Assembly (NCBI GenBank): GCA_014359855.1
Contig: JACIYQ010000370.1
Location: 1 to 6,888 of the forward strand
Source of the DNA: Parvibaculum sp.
GTDB lineage: Bacteria > Pseudomonadota > Alphaproteobacteria > Parvibaculales > Parvibaculaceae
Length of the DNA: 6,888 nt
Reading direction: 5' to 3'
Shown here: positions 1 to 5,720 of the stretch, piece after piece
How positions within the stretch are numbered: position 1 is the stretch's first letter
Layout: every line of letters begins with the position of its first letter
Notes under the pieces: generated by a model
What the model was told of the DNA's origin: nothing
Databases searched by the model: none
What the model saw: the letters and a program-made list of their open reading frames with translations, nothing else
Position numbers and translations under genes: made by a program

Positions 1-91
1 TGTGGCGCGTGTCGAAGTCATATTTGTCCTGGAGCAGGCTCTGCACGGTGTTGCGGAGCAGGGTCTGCTCTTCGGTGAACGAAAAATCCAT
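1..91 (-). CDS. Acyl-CoA dehydrogenase, second (small-subunit-like) gene, 5' part only
   Basis: Only the first 30 codons are present; the gene runs off the left edge. The translation begins MDFSFTEEQTLLRNTVQSLL, the usual N-terminal helix of the acyl-CoA dehydrogenase fold (substrate-chain alpha-beta dehydrogenation with FAD, electrons to ETF). The ATG at 91-89 is preceded on the minus strand by a purine-rich AGGGAAGG stretch that can act as a ribosome binding site. It starts 98 bp downstream of another acyl-CoA dehydrogenase on the same strand, so the two are probably co-transcribed. Paired dehydrogenase genes of this kind often form heteromeric alpha2beta2 enzymes, for example the pimeloyl-CoA dehydrogenase large and small subunits; that assignment here is inference from position and the N-terminus. 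No catalytic residues can be inspected because the rest of the gene is missing. Confidence 0.8.
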   Translation of the reverse strand, partial: MDFSFTEEQTLLRNTVQSLLQDKYDFDTRH

Positions 92-189
92 CTTCCGACC
101 TTCCCTCGTTGCTGTTCTTGCAGTGCTGCCTTTTTATTCTGCCGCGAAACCGGACGAAAAACCGGCTTCCACTTTTTCTGGTTTCGCTC

Positions 190-1377
190 CTAAAAGCCGA
201 GCACCATTTTCGCGATGATGTTGTGCTGAATCTCGTTCGATCCGCCATAGATCGAGGTCTTGCGCATGTTGAAGTAATCCTGCGCGAGGCCTTGCGAGCC
301 TTCCGGTCCGGGCACGAACTCGTTGCCCGTCACTTCGAGACGCGGAGCTTCGACAAGCGCGTAGTTGCCGACGGCCTCGACGGCGAGTTCGGTGATGCGC
401 TGCTGGATTTCCGTGCCCTTGACCTTGAGGATCGAGGCTTCCGGGCCCGGTCCGCGGCCCTTGCTCTCGGCAGCGAGCGTGCGGAGCTCCGTCACTTCGA
501 GAGCGGAGAGATCGATTTCGACTTCCGCCACCTTGCGCGAGAACTCATCCGTCTTCATGAGCGGCGTGCCGTCCACGAGTTCGGCATTGGCGAGCTTCTT
601 CAGGCGTTCGATCGCCTTCTTGGAGCGCGCAACGTCGGCGATGCCGGAACGCTCGTTGCCGAGCAGGAACTTCGCATAGGTCCAGCCCTTGTTCTCCTCG
701 CCGATGAGGTTCCCGGCCGGAACCTTCACCTCCTCGAGGAAGACCTCGTTCACTTCGTGCGAGCCGTCCATGGTGATGATCGGACGCACCGTGATGCCGG
801 GGGTCTTCATGTCGATGAGCAGGAAGGAGATGCCCTCCTGCTGCTTCACATTGGGATCGGTGCGGACGAGGCAGAACATCCAGTCGGCATGCTGGGCGAG
901 CGTCGTCCAGGTCTTCGAACCGTTGACGATGTAGTGGTCGCCCTCGCGGACGGCTTTCGTGCGCAGGCTCGCAAGGTCCGAACCCGAGCCCGGCTCCGAA
1001 TAGCCCTGGCACCACCAGTCGTCGCCCGAGAGAATGCCGGGAAGAAAGCGCTTCTTCTGCTCTTCATTGCCGAAGGTGTAGATCACCGGGCCGACCATGG
1101 AGAGGCCGAAGGGGAGGAGCGGCGTCGTCTCGGCGCGCGCATTCTCCTCGTTCCAGATGTAGCGCTGCGTGATGGTCCAGCCGGTGCCGCCATACTCCAC
1201 GGGCCAGTGGGGAACCACCCAGCCCTTCTTGTAGAGAATGCGGTGCCACTTGAGGATGTCTTCCTTCGACATCTCGCCACGGCGGGAGCCGCGAAGTTCC
1301 TGCGGGTAATTGTTCGCGATGAACTCGCGAACTTCATCGCGGAACGCGAGCTCTTCGGGGGAAAAACGCATATCCAT
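190..1377 (-). CDS. Acyl-CoA dehydrogenase family protein (large-subunit-like)
   Basis: This 395-residue protein has the normal length for an acyl-CoA dehydrogenase, an FAD flavoenzyme that makes trans-2-enoyl-CoA and passes electrons to ETF. The N-terminal helical domain starts MDMRFSPEELAFRDEVREF. The FAD/substrate signature GYSEPGSGSDLAS lies at about residues 125-137, and the C-terminal flavin-contacting segment IYGGSNEIQ at about 376-384. The glutamate that acts as base in MCAD-type enzymes (YEGT motif) is glycine here (YGGS). In families with this change the base is usually a glutamate in an earlier helix; E242 in NERSG is a candidate (inference). The start is well supported: GGAGG (plus-strand positions 1385-1389) sits 7 nt before the ATG. 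The second dehydrogenase gene follows 98 bp downstream. Overall the protein resembles pimeloyl-CoA dehydrogenase large subunits and FadE proteins, but the true substrate cannot be read from sequence. Confidence 0.93.
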   Translation of the reverse strand: MDMRFSPEELAFRDEVREFIANNYPQELRGSRRGEMSKEDILKWHRILYKKGWVVPHWPVEYGGTGWTITQRYIWNEENARAETTPLLPFGLSMVGPVIYTFGNEEQKKRFLPGILSGDDWWCQGYSEPGSGSDLASLRTKAVREGDHYIVNGSKTWTTLAQHADWMFCLVRTDPNVKQQEGISFLLIDMKTPGITVRPIITMDGSHEVNEVFLEEVKVPAGNLIGEENKGWTYAKFLLGNERSGIADVARSKKAIERLKKLANAELVDGTPLMKTDEFSRKVAEVEIDLSALEVTELRTLAAESKGRGPGPEASILKVKGTEIQQRITELAVEAVGNYALVEAPRLEVTGNEFVPGPEGSQGLAQDYFNMRKTSIYGGSNEIQHNIIAKMVLGF

Positions 1378-1400
1378 AGGTCAACCTCCATACGGCCGAG

Positions 1401-1423
1401 CGCGCGGACAAAGCCTCCGCGCG
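1401..1423 (-). promoter_or_regulatory. GC-rich hairpin in the leader of the acyl-CoA dehydrogenase gene
   Basis: An 8-bp perfect inverted repeat, CGCGCGGA / TCCGCGCG (1401-1408 and 1416-1423), encloses a 7-nt loop. It lies about 12 nt upstream of the GGAGG ribosome binding site of the downstream dehydrogenase. No U-run follows on the minus strand, so it does not look like a terminator for cobT. It could shape the mRNA leader or be a protein-binding site. In DNA this GC-rich it may also be chance. Confidence 0.25.
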
Positions 1424-1604
1424 AACATGCCGGATTATCGTTTGCACTGGCCCGGTACCGCGCGCCTGACGGAAGAACCGCCGATCCCGCGTCCATAGCC
1501 TGTTATTTGGCGGTGATAATAGTGCCCAACGCCCCCGTTGCAAGCGTGCCGACTCGTAAGGGACGAACAGGACGCTGTGCATTCATGAACGGAAGAGCGC
1601 CGTG

Positions 1605-2585
1605 TCAGAGCCGGTCCCGCGTGGCTGTACCGCGATGGATGGCGAGGGCCGATTTCACCATGCCGAGCGCGAGGGCGGCCCCTGCCCCTTCCTCAAGCGC
1701 GATGCCCGCTTCGAGGAGCGGCTTCTTGCCGATCGCCACAAGGAGGCGGGCATGGGCGGGGCCGGCGGAGACATGGGCTGCCAGGCAGTGATCGAGAGCG
1801 GAGGGTTGCAGCTTGTAGAGGACAGCCGCAGCAGCGCAGGTGACGAAGCCGTCGAGCAGGACGGGAATGCGCTGGAAGCGCGCGGCGAGGATGGCACCTG
1901 CGATGGCGGCAAGTTCACGCGAGCCCACGCGGCGCAGCGCCTCCAGCGGATCGGCGAGATGGCCTTCATGCGTGGCAAGCGCCGCGGCGGCGGCTTCATT
2001 CGCGAAGGCGGAGCCGTCTGTCCAATCGCCGGGCGCGCCGCCGAAGAGCGCGGTCACGAGGGCGGCGGCGGCGATGCGGCCACCCTCGCCCGCCGCACCG
2101 AGGCAGAGAATATCCGTGCCGCCCGCGATCGCTTCCATGCCGAAAGCCATTGTGGCGGCGCAGGCCGCTTCGGAGAGCGCGTCGTGCGCGCGGATGTCGG
2201 GGACAGGCATGTCGAGGGCGAGGTCGAAGACTTTAAGTCCCGCTTCCGCGCCAAGGGCGAGCTGGTTCACGGCGCCGCCGCCCGCCGCATAGAGCTCGAC
2301 GAGACGATGTGTCGCGCCCGGTTCGGCGCCGGGCATGGCGGCGGCGAGACCATGCGTGCCCGCAAAAATCGCGATGAGAGGCCTGGTGATGGCGGGCTGC
2401 GTCATGCCGGCCCAGGAGGCGACCCATTCGGCGAGTCCGGCCATGCGGCCAAGCGAGCTTTCGGGCACCGCGAGCGAGGCGGTGTGCGCCGCCGCAGCGG
2501 ACCGCGCCTCCTCATCGGCGGGCGGCAGGCCCGACAGGAGGTTGCGGATATCGTCGAAGGGCAAGCCGGTAGCGGCGCGGGACAT
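1605..2585 (-). CDS. cobT: Nicotinate-nucleotide-dimethylbenzimidazole phosphoribosyltransferase homologue (CobT)
   Basis: CobT enzymes move phosphoribose from nicotinate mononucleotide to the lower-ligand base (usually 5,6-dimethylbenzimidazole), giving the alpha-ribazole phosphate used in cobalamin nucleotide-loop assembly in the cytoplasm. The 326 residues are slightly shorter than usual. Visible family marks are PESSLGRMAGLA (about 41-52), AGGGAVNQLA (about 101-110), PVLLDGFVT (about 241-249), PSALDHCLAAHVSAGPAH (about 261-278) and LEEGAGAALAL (about 297-307). E299 in the last motif aligns with the catalytic glutamate (E317 in the Salmonella enzyme). Two normally conserved motifs are altered: FAGDHG reads FAGTHG (74-79), and the GEMGIGNTT loop reads GAAGEGGRI (163-171). 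It may therefore be a divergent subtype with different base preference or weak activity. The ATG at 2585 has GAGG just upstream. The gene diverges from a DUF1289 gene with 70 bp between the starts. Confidence 0.88.
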   Translation of the reverse strand: MSRAATGLPFDDIRNLLSGLPPADEEARSAAAAHTASLAVPESSLGRMAGLAEWVASWAGMTQPAITRPLIAIFAGTHGLAAAMPGAEPGATHRLVELYAAGGGAVNQLALGAEAGLKVFDLALDMPVPDIRAHDALSEAACAATMAFGMEAIAGGTDILCLGAAGEGGRIAAAALVTALFGGAPGDWTDGSAFANEAAAAALATHEGHLADPLEALRRVGSRELAAIAGAILAARFQRIPVLLDGFVTCAAAAVLYKLQPSALDHCLAAHVSAGPAHARLLVAIGKKPLLEAGIALEEGAGAALALGMVKSALAIHRGTATRDRL

Positions 2586-2603
2586 TGACGCCTCGGGTTT
2601 CGC

Positions 2604-2631
2604 GTGAAAGGAAAGCAGCCCGCTCTATACT
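2604..2631 (+). promoter_or_regulatory. Possible sigma70-type promoter of the DUF1289 gene
   Basis: A good -10 element, TATACT (2626-2631), is preceded after a 16-bp spacer by GTGAAA (2604-2609), a 4/6 match to the -35 consensus. Transcription would start near 2638, leaving a leader of roughly 18 nt that contains the AGAGGA ribosome binding site (2645-2650). It lies in the 70-bp gap shared with the divergent cobT gene. The prediction rests on pattern only. Confidence 0.4.
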
Positions 2632-2655
2632 CTTTCGGATCGACAGAGGAAACCC

Positions 2656-2895
2656 GTGAGCTATTCGAAACCCGTCAAGAGCCCCTGCCTTCGCGTCTGC
2701 GCCGTGGACGGGCGTGCCAATGTCTGCCGCGGCTGCGGACGGAGCCTCAAGGAGATCGCCGGATGGGGGGCGATGAGCGACGGCGAGAGGGACGTCGTGC
2801 TGCGCGCGTTGCCGGCGCGGATCGAAGGCCTCGGCGAGAAGGCGAGCGACCGGGACGAGGCGCTCGCGAAGATCAGGGAAGCGCTGGGGGACTAG
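2656..2895 (+). CDS. DUF1289 domain protein, small four-cysteine zinc-ribbon-like
   Basis: This 79-residue protein has the DUF1289 pattern: SPCLRVCAVD, then VCRGCGRSLKEIAGW and MSDGER. Four cysteines, C11, C15, C24 and C27 (C-x3-C-x8-C-x2-C), are spaced like a small metal-binding knuckle. Zinc or another metal is inferred from this, not shown. The family is common in proteobacteria and has no settled function. After about residue 45 the chain is charged and probably helical. The start is GTG at 2656, chosen because AGAGGA sits 5 nt upstream and the motif begins at residue 9. It is divergent from cobT and ends 12 bp before an intrinsic terminator, so it looks monocistronic. No signal peptide or membrane segment is seen, so it is likely cytoplasmic. 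Confidence 0.9.
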   Translation: MSYSKPVKSPCLRVCAVDGRANVCRGCGRSLKEIAGWGAMSDGERDVVLRALPARIEGLGEKASDRDEALAKIREALGD

Positions 2896-2907
2896 ACGCG
2901 CCAACGG

Positions 2908-2940
2908 CCCCGCAAGGCAGGTGCCTTCGGGGGTTTGTTC
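2908..2940 (+). terminator. Intrinsic terminator of the DUF1289 gene
   Basis: The stem CCCCG-(C)-AAGGC (2908-2918) pairs with GCCTT-CGGGG (2923-2932) with one bulged C and a 4-nt AGGT loop. It is followed by GTTTGTTCGTT, a moderately T-rich tail. It starts 12 bp after the DUF1289 stop codon, which is the expected position. Confidence 0.65.
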
Positions 2941-3324
2941 GTTGCGGCCTTCGAAGGAAGGTTGCGCGGAGCAGCGGCGACGCCGCCAGTATGTTTTATT
3001 GATAGGCGGGGTGCGTCCTCCTCCGACGCTCCGCGCACCGACTGTTACGATTCCTCCACCTCATGAGCCACATTCCGGCTTTTATCGGCCGGGGCGACCC
3101 GCGGGCCGTAGTACCCGCCAACCTCCTGAAATCGCCCGGGACGCGAGGCTGTTCCTCCCGCCGCAGGATCGGTTCCCTCTCCACGCATTCGGCCAGTCCG
3201 GACGCGCCCTTCGGTGGAGCGAGATCAGATCAATATGGGTACGGATGAATGCGGGGGGATAAGTTTATTTTGAAGGTGGCGCGTCTGACAGGTTGTCGAC
3301 TTTCAATGAATAACCTGAACTCAA
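2941..3324. other. Intergenic stretch with no recognised gene
   Basis: This 384-bp gap lies between the ends of two convergent genes. Its left part is GC-rich like the host genes, and from about 3250 it becomes AT-richer like the ATPase gene, so a composition boundary falls inside it. Short open frames exist on both strands but none has a convincing ribosome binding site or a family I recognise. One minus-strand frame ending at about 3050 reads sensibly near its end (GGYYGPRVAPADKSRNVAHE), which could be the tail of a decayed gene. I found no match to tRNA, tmRNA, SRP RNA or RNase P landmarks. No clear terminator for the ATPase gene is visible beyond a weak CAGGTT/AACCTG pair at 3289-3317. 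Confidence 0.5.
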
Positions 3325-4773
3325 TCAAGCCAAACTGCGGCGGATTGAATTACACAAGTCCTTACTCCAGTCGGCCCCGCGATCATCAAGAAAGGCTCGG
3401 ATACAATCCGTCTCCAGTACCTCTCTGGAGGCCTGCACTTTGGCGCAGCATTTTTGCGAATACTGATGATGATCTAAGTCGGGTTCGGCCGCCACCATAG
3501 CCTTAAAGTCGACGCCATAATTATCTTGAAGCAGTGCTTGAACCTTATCATTACCAAAAACCTCCTTCTCCGGAGGTAGCGCACCAGGTAGCCGAAATAT
3601 CATATGTTTAACATCTTCGGCCTGGTCTGCGTCTCTAACTACAATTGCCTTAATTCCTGCCGTTTGCAGTGCGTCCTTAGCCGATAGAACTGCCCTAGCA
3701 TCACCGAATGGAATTACCGAAACTGCTGAAAGAGTTTCCTTGTCAAACCTGCGTAACATTTCTCGTAACAGAGACTGGGCGAACAAGTCCTCAACACAGA
3801 TGATTGTGTGCCCATTCTCGCCAGCGGAAAGCGCTGTCTTGATACGCGACGACGAGACTCTATCGAAAACGCTTACCCCTCCGGCTGTACGCACTAGAAG
3901 TTTTCTACCCGCAGGGGGCAGGGCATTCATCATTATGCTGGAATGGGTTGAAAATATGATTTGGTGCCCGCGACGATTGGAGACATCAATTAGATATTTG
4001 GCGAATTCATACTGCGCGTTTTCATGCAACGAGGTCTCTGGCTCTTCCAACACGACAAGGCTCTGTTGAGCGCAGGTTTCCAATAGTCGAACTGTGTATA
4101 CGACTCGCCCCTCCCCAAAACCCATGTTGTTTTCGGAATAGGCGGCACCCAATCTTTTCGCAATACCCAGTTCGCCCGCACGCGCCTTAACGGCTATACC
4201 TTGAAAGTAGATATCGTCGTAAGCCGAACCCAAAATTTGGCTTACATATTGTGCGGCATTCTTAACGTCTGTTCGCCCAGTGAGATTGAGATTGTTGGCG
4301 CTATATATACTCAGATCGCGACGTTCGACTTTCGGGATATAAACGGTGAAACCGATATATTCTGCATTCTTCTCTGGTTGACGCTTGTAACCCGACCACT
4401 CTTTTGCCGCCCGCGAGACAGTCAGGTCTTGGAGGGCGTCCGGTTTGTCCGTCTGGTAACGAAAAGTAACGGAAGCATCATCGGAGAATGGATTTGGATC
4501 AGCCGGAGAAACCGGAAAGAAGTTCGCAACGTAGTAGCGTTTTGCAGACACCGCCGTTGCGAGCTTTTTGTACCCGCAAAGCATAAGTTGCCCAATGGTA
4601 CTCTTCCCGGCACCGTTGAACCCGGTCAAAGCTGTGACCGGGCAGTCGAATGTAATTGAAGCGTTTACTCCCCTGAAGCCTGAAATCTTGGCTTCCACAA
4701 TCACGGGCCCGAAGTTCGCAAACCGGTTTTTTGCTTCGAACTTGCCTAGAAGTTCTTTTCTCGCGTCTGCCAT
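3325..4773 (-). CDS. OLD-family-like ATPase with C-terminal TOPRIM-like nuclease region (candidate defence gene)
   Basis: The 482-residue protein has an ABC/SMC-type ATPase head. It shows an early FRGVNASITFDCPVTALTG strand region, Walker A GFNGAGKST (51-59), a signature-like FGEGR (219-223), Walker B LVVLEEPETSLHE (239-251) and the H-loop STHSS (275-279). The insert between Walker A and the signature is only about 160 residues, without a long coiled coil. After about residue 320 a TOPRIM-like pattern follows: a strand with acidic VED (E328, D329), then IPFGDARA (354-361), then VVRDAD (D381, D383). ATPase plus TOPRIM is the OLD-family layout, whose members cut or nick DNA and often act against phage (P2 Old, GajA). 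No UvrD-like helicase or other partner is adjacent. GC is about 47% in two sampled lines, against 70-80% in flanking genes, which suggests acquisition. The start at 4773 has a weak ribosome binding site (GTGGAC). Function in defence is inference. Confidence 0.8.
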   Translation of the reverse strand: MADARKELLGKFEAKNRFANFGPVIVEAKISGFRGVNASITFDCPVTALTGFNGAGKSTIGQLMLCGYKKLATAVSAKRYYVANFFPVSPADPNPFSDDASVTFRYQTDKPDALQDLTVSRAAKEWSGYKRQPEKNAEYIGFTVYIPKVERRDLSIYSANNLNLTGRTDVKNAAQYVSQILGSAYDDIYFQGIAVKARAGELGIAKRLGAAYSENNMGFGEGRVVYTVRLLETCAQQSLVVLEEPETSLHENAQYEFAKYLIDVSNRRGHQIIFSTHSSIMMNALPPAGRKLLVRTAGGVSVFDRVSSSRIKTALSAGENGHTIICVEDLFAQSLLREMLRRFDKETLSAVSVIPFGDARAVLSAKDALQTAGIKAIVVRDADQAEDVKHMIFRLPGALPPEKEVFGNDKVQALLQDNYGVDFKAMVAAEPDLDHHQYSQKCCAKVQASREVLETDCIRAFLDDRGADWSKDLCNSIRRSLA

Positions 4774-4795
4774 GTTCGTCCACTGTATTTTCGTG

Positions 4796-4824
4796 ATTGT
4801 AATAATATATCTTGAATACTACAA
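4796..4824 (-). promoter_or_regulatory. Possible promoter of the ATPase-TOPRIM gene
   Basis: On the minus strand, TTGTAG (4824-4819) and TACAAT (4801-4796) are separated by 17 bp. The -10 matches the consensus at 5 of 6 positions, while the -35 keeps only TTG. The surrounding 4790-4855 stretch is strikingly AT-rich for this genome. The -10 ends about 22 nt before the start codon. This supports a private promoter for the gene rather than read-through from phnA-cobA. Confidence 0.4.
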
Positions 4825-4873
4825 AAACCTGCTAAGCGTAAGTAAATATAATCCGCTGCGAAAGCGCCGGCCA

Positions 4874-4962
4874 GCGTCCTGCTTCGCACAGAGATTCAAC
4901 GGGTCCACTTGAGGATGCTGTCTTCGAGAGCACCGAGCCGCCCGAGTTTTGTGAAGATTGAC
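4874..4962 (-). pseudogene. Decayed duplicate of the 3' end of cobA
   Basis: Positions 4874-4946 align with 5728-5801, the last 74 bp before the stop region of the intact cobA, with 57 of 74 positions identical by hand count and one 1-bp gap. Weaker similarity continues to about 4962. Orientation is the same as cobA. The remnant can still be read as VDPLNLCAKQDA against RDPLNLRARKDA in cobA, but the stop codon is lost and small deletions shift the frame upstream, so it cannot make the enzyme domain. It lies between the ATPase gene and the MITE-like element. It could be a partial duplication of this cobA, the end of a lost paralogue, or a footprint of an insertion at the cobA 3' end. Confidence 0.7.
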
Positions 4963-4987
4963 ACCGCTTCGCGGCTTCTGGATTGTT

Positions 4988-5314
4988 GGGTCAAGCCCAC
5001 TGCTGTCCGGTTTAATTTTCGAATCCAAATTTAACCGTCATGACCCGGCTTGTCCGGGTCATCCACGTCTTTCTTTCCTGCCTTCCGTGCCGCAAAGACG
5101 TGGATGGCCCGCATAAAGCGGGCCATGACGGTTTTGGGTTTTGAAAACGGCCCGGCTTTCTGAATTCGGAGCCGATCAGGACATTCGGGTGATCCAGTAA
5201 ACTCAATTTCGCGGTTCCGAGTCCCGAGTGCTGGCGAACAGGCGTCTCGCTCGCAAAATCAAAAGCTTGAACCAACTCGGAAAAATTTAAACCGGACTGC
5301 AGTGGGTCAAGCCC
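4988..5314. repeat. MITE-like element, about 327 bp, with imperfect terminal inverted repeats
   Basis: The left end (4988-5015) and the reverse complement of the right end (5314-5287) match at 22 of 28 positions. Both contain CCCACTGC, then GTCCGGTTTAA after one mismatched base. Five of the six mismatches fall in a block where TCAAG on one side faces CTTGA on the other, as if a GGG-5 nt-CCC mini-stem had been inverted. The interior carries the BIME-like pair (5036-5151) and about 130 bp without a gene (5152-5286). No transposase is encoded, and I see no clear target-site duplication. It may be a non-autonomous mobile element or a composite repeat. Confidence 0.5.
5036..5151. repeat. BIME-like repeat, copy A: two REP-like hairpins in inverted orientation
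   Basis: Hairpin H1 (5036-5067) and hairpin H2 (5099-5130) are each 32 nt, with a 9-bp stem, 5-nt loop and a CGT/ACG foot separated by a GG-versus-C mismatch, the classic REP layout. They face each other around a 31-bp linker. H1 has stem ATGACCCGG and H2, read on the other strand, ATGGCCCGC; the differences are matched on both arms. Positions 5067-5151 are identical over 85 bp to 6804-6888. Such elements can act as bidirectional terminators, gyrase or IHF sites, or mRNA stabilisers; nothing here tells which. Confidence 0.8.
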
Positions 5315-5343
5315 GGCAATGACATGCTGGTTTGTGCGAAAGA

Positions 5344-5375
5344 CGTGGATGGCCCGGACAAGCCGGGCCATGACG
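5344..5375 (-). repeat. Single REP-like hairpin (copy C) downstream of phnA
   Basis: A lone 32-nt unit of the same family has a 9-bp stem ATGGCCCGG/CCGGGCCAT, a 5-nt ACAAG loop and the same CGTGG foot. The AAAGACGTGGATGGCCCG flank is shared with copies A and B. It sits about 55 bp after the phnA stop codon, where it could terminate or stabilise the phnA-cobA transcript. It lies just outside the MITE-like element. Confidence 0.75.
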
Positions 5376-5430
5376 CGTTTTCTGTGGATACCCTCAACTA
5401 CGTCCGCTCGTGCTCCAAGGCGCGCGCTTC

Positions 5431-5649
5431 TCAGACCTTCTTCAGGAACTCGGTCTTGAGGACGAGGCCCTTTACCTTTTCGGCGTTGCATTCGATGTGG
5501 CCGGCGTCGCCGGTGAGGCGGATGTTCTTCACGACGGTGCCGCGCTTCAAGGTGACGGAGGTGCCCTTCACCTTCAGGTCCTTGATGACCATTACGCTAT
5601 CGCCATCGGCAAGCGCGTTGCCGTTGCTGTCCTTCACTACGTCGCTCAT
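5431..5649 (-). CDS. phnA: PhnA/YjdM-type domain protein (alkylphosphonate utilisation family name)
   Basis: The 72 residues match the C-terminal PhnA domain over their whole length: VKDSNGNALADGDSVMVIKD, then LKVKGTSVTLKRGTVVKNIR, then the ending LKTEFLKKV. The domain is a small beta-barrel. The longer E. coli YjdM has an extra N-terminal zinc ribbon that is absent here, but stand-alone short forms are common in alphaproteobacteria, so this is not a truncation. Despite the inherited name, a role in phosphonate use is not established, and no phosphonate genes are nearby. The ATG at 5649 has AGGCGG about 5 nt upstream. The gene starts 71 bp after the cobA stop on the same strand, so co-transcription with cobA is possible. 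A REP-like hairpin lies 55 bp downstream. Confidence 0.9.
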   Translation of the reverse strand: MSDVVKDSNGNALADGDSVMVIKDLKVKGTSVTLKRGTVVKNIRLTGDAGHIECNAEKVKGLVLKTEFLKKV

Positions 5650-5720
5650 GGGGTCCGCCTGGGATCGAGGGTCGATGGCCCTCTTTAAGCCGCGCGCATC
5701 GCTGCCGCAACGGAAAATGC

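Noticed and set aside
109..1791. A 560-codon open frame on the plus strand antisense to the acyl-CoA dehydrogenase
   Set aside because: It lies opposite a clear dehydrogenase gene in GC-rich DNA, where stop codons are rare in the antisense frame. Its translation resembles no family and it runs through the intergenic region into the antisense of cobT.
1602..2588. A 328-codon plus-strand frame covering cobT almost exactly
   Set aside because: It is the antisense shadow of cobT, low-complexity and Arg/Gly-rich, without recognisable motifs.
3289..3317. CAGGTT/AACCTG inverted repeat after the ATPase stop codon
   Set aside because: The 6-bp stem with a 17-nt loop and no U-run is too weak to call a terminator.
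4819..5028. A 69-codon minus-strand frame including VDPLNLCAKQDA
   Set aside because: The protein-like part is the decayed cobA end. There is no ribosome binding site and the remainder is unrelated, so it is listed as a pseudogene fragment rather than a gene.
5036..5375. The hairpin repeats as a CRISPR array
   Set aside because: Units are palindromic, occur in both orientations and are not evenly spaced; there are no spacers of constant length and no cas genes.
5012..5491. A 159-codon minus-strand frame through the intergenic repeats
   Set aside because: It is made of the hairpin repeats and overlaps the phnA 3' end in another frame. Fragments such as WPALCGPSTSLRHG are translated repeat DNA, not a protein family.
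5665..5690. GAGGG/CCCTC hairpin followed by TTT between phnA and cobA
   Set aside because: The T-run is on the plus strand, where no gene ends. On the minus strand no U-tract follows, so it is not a supported terminator for cobA.
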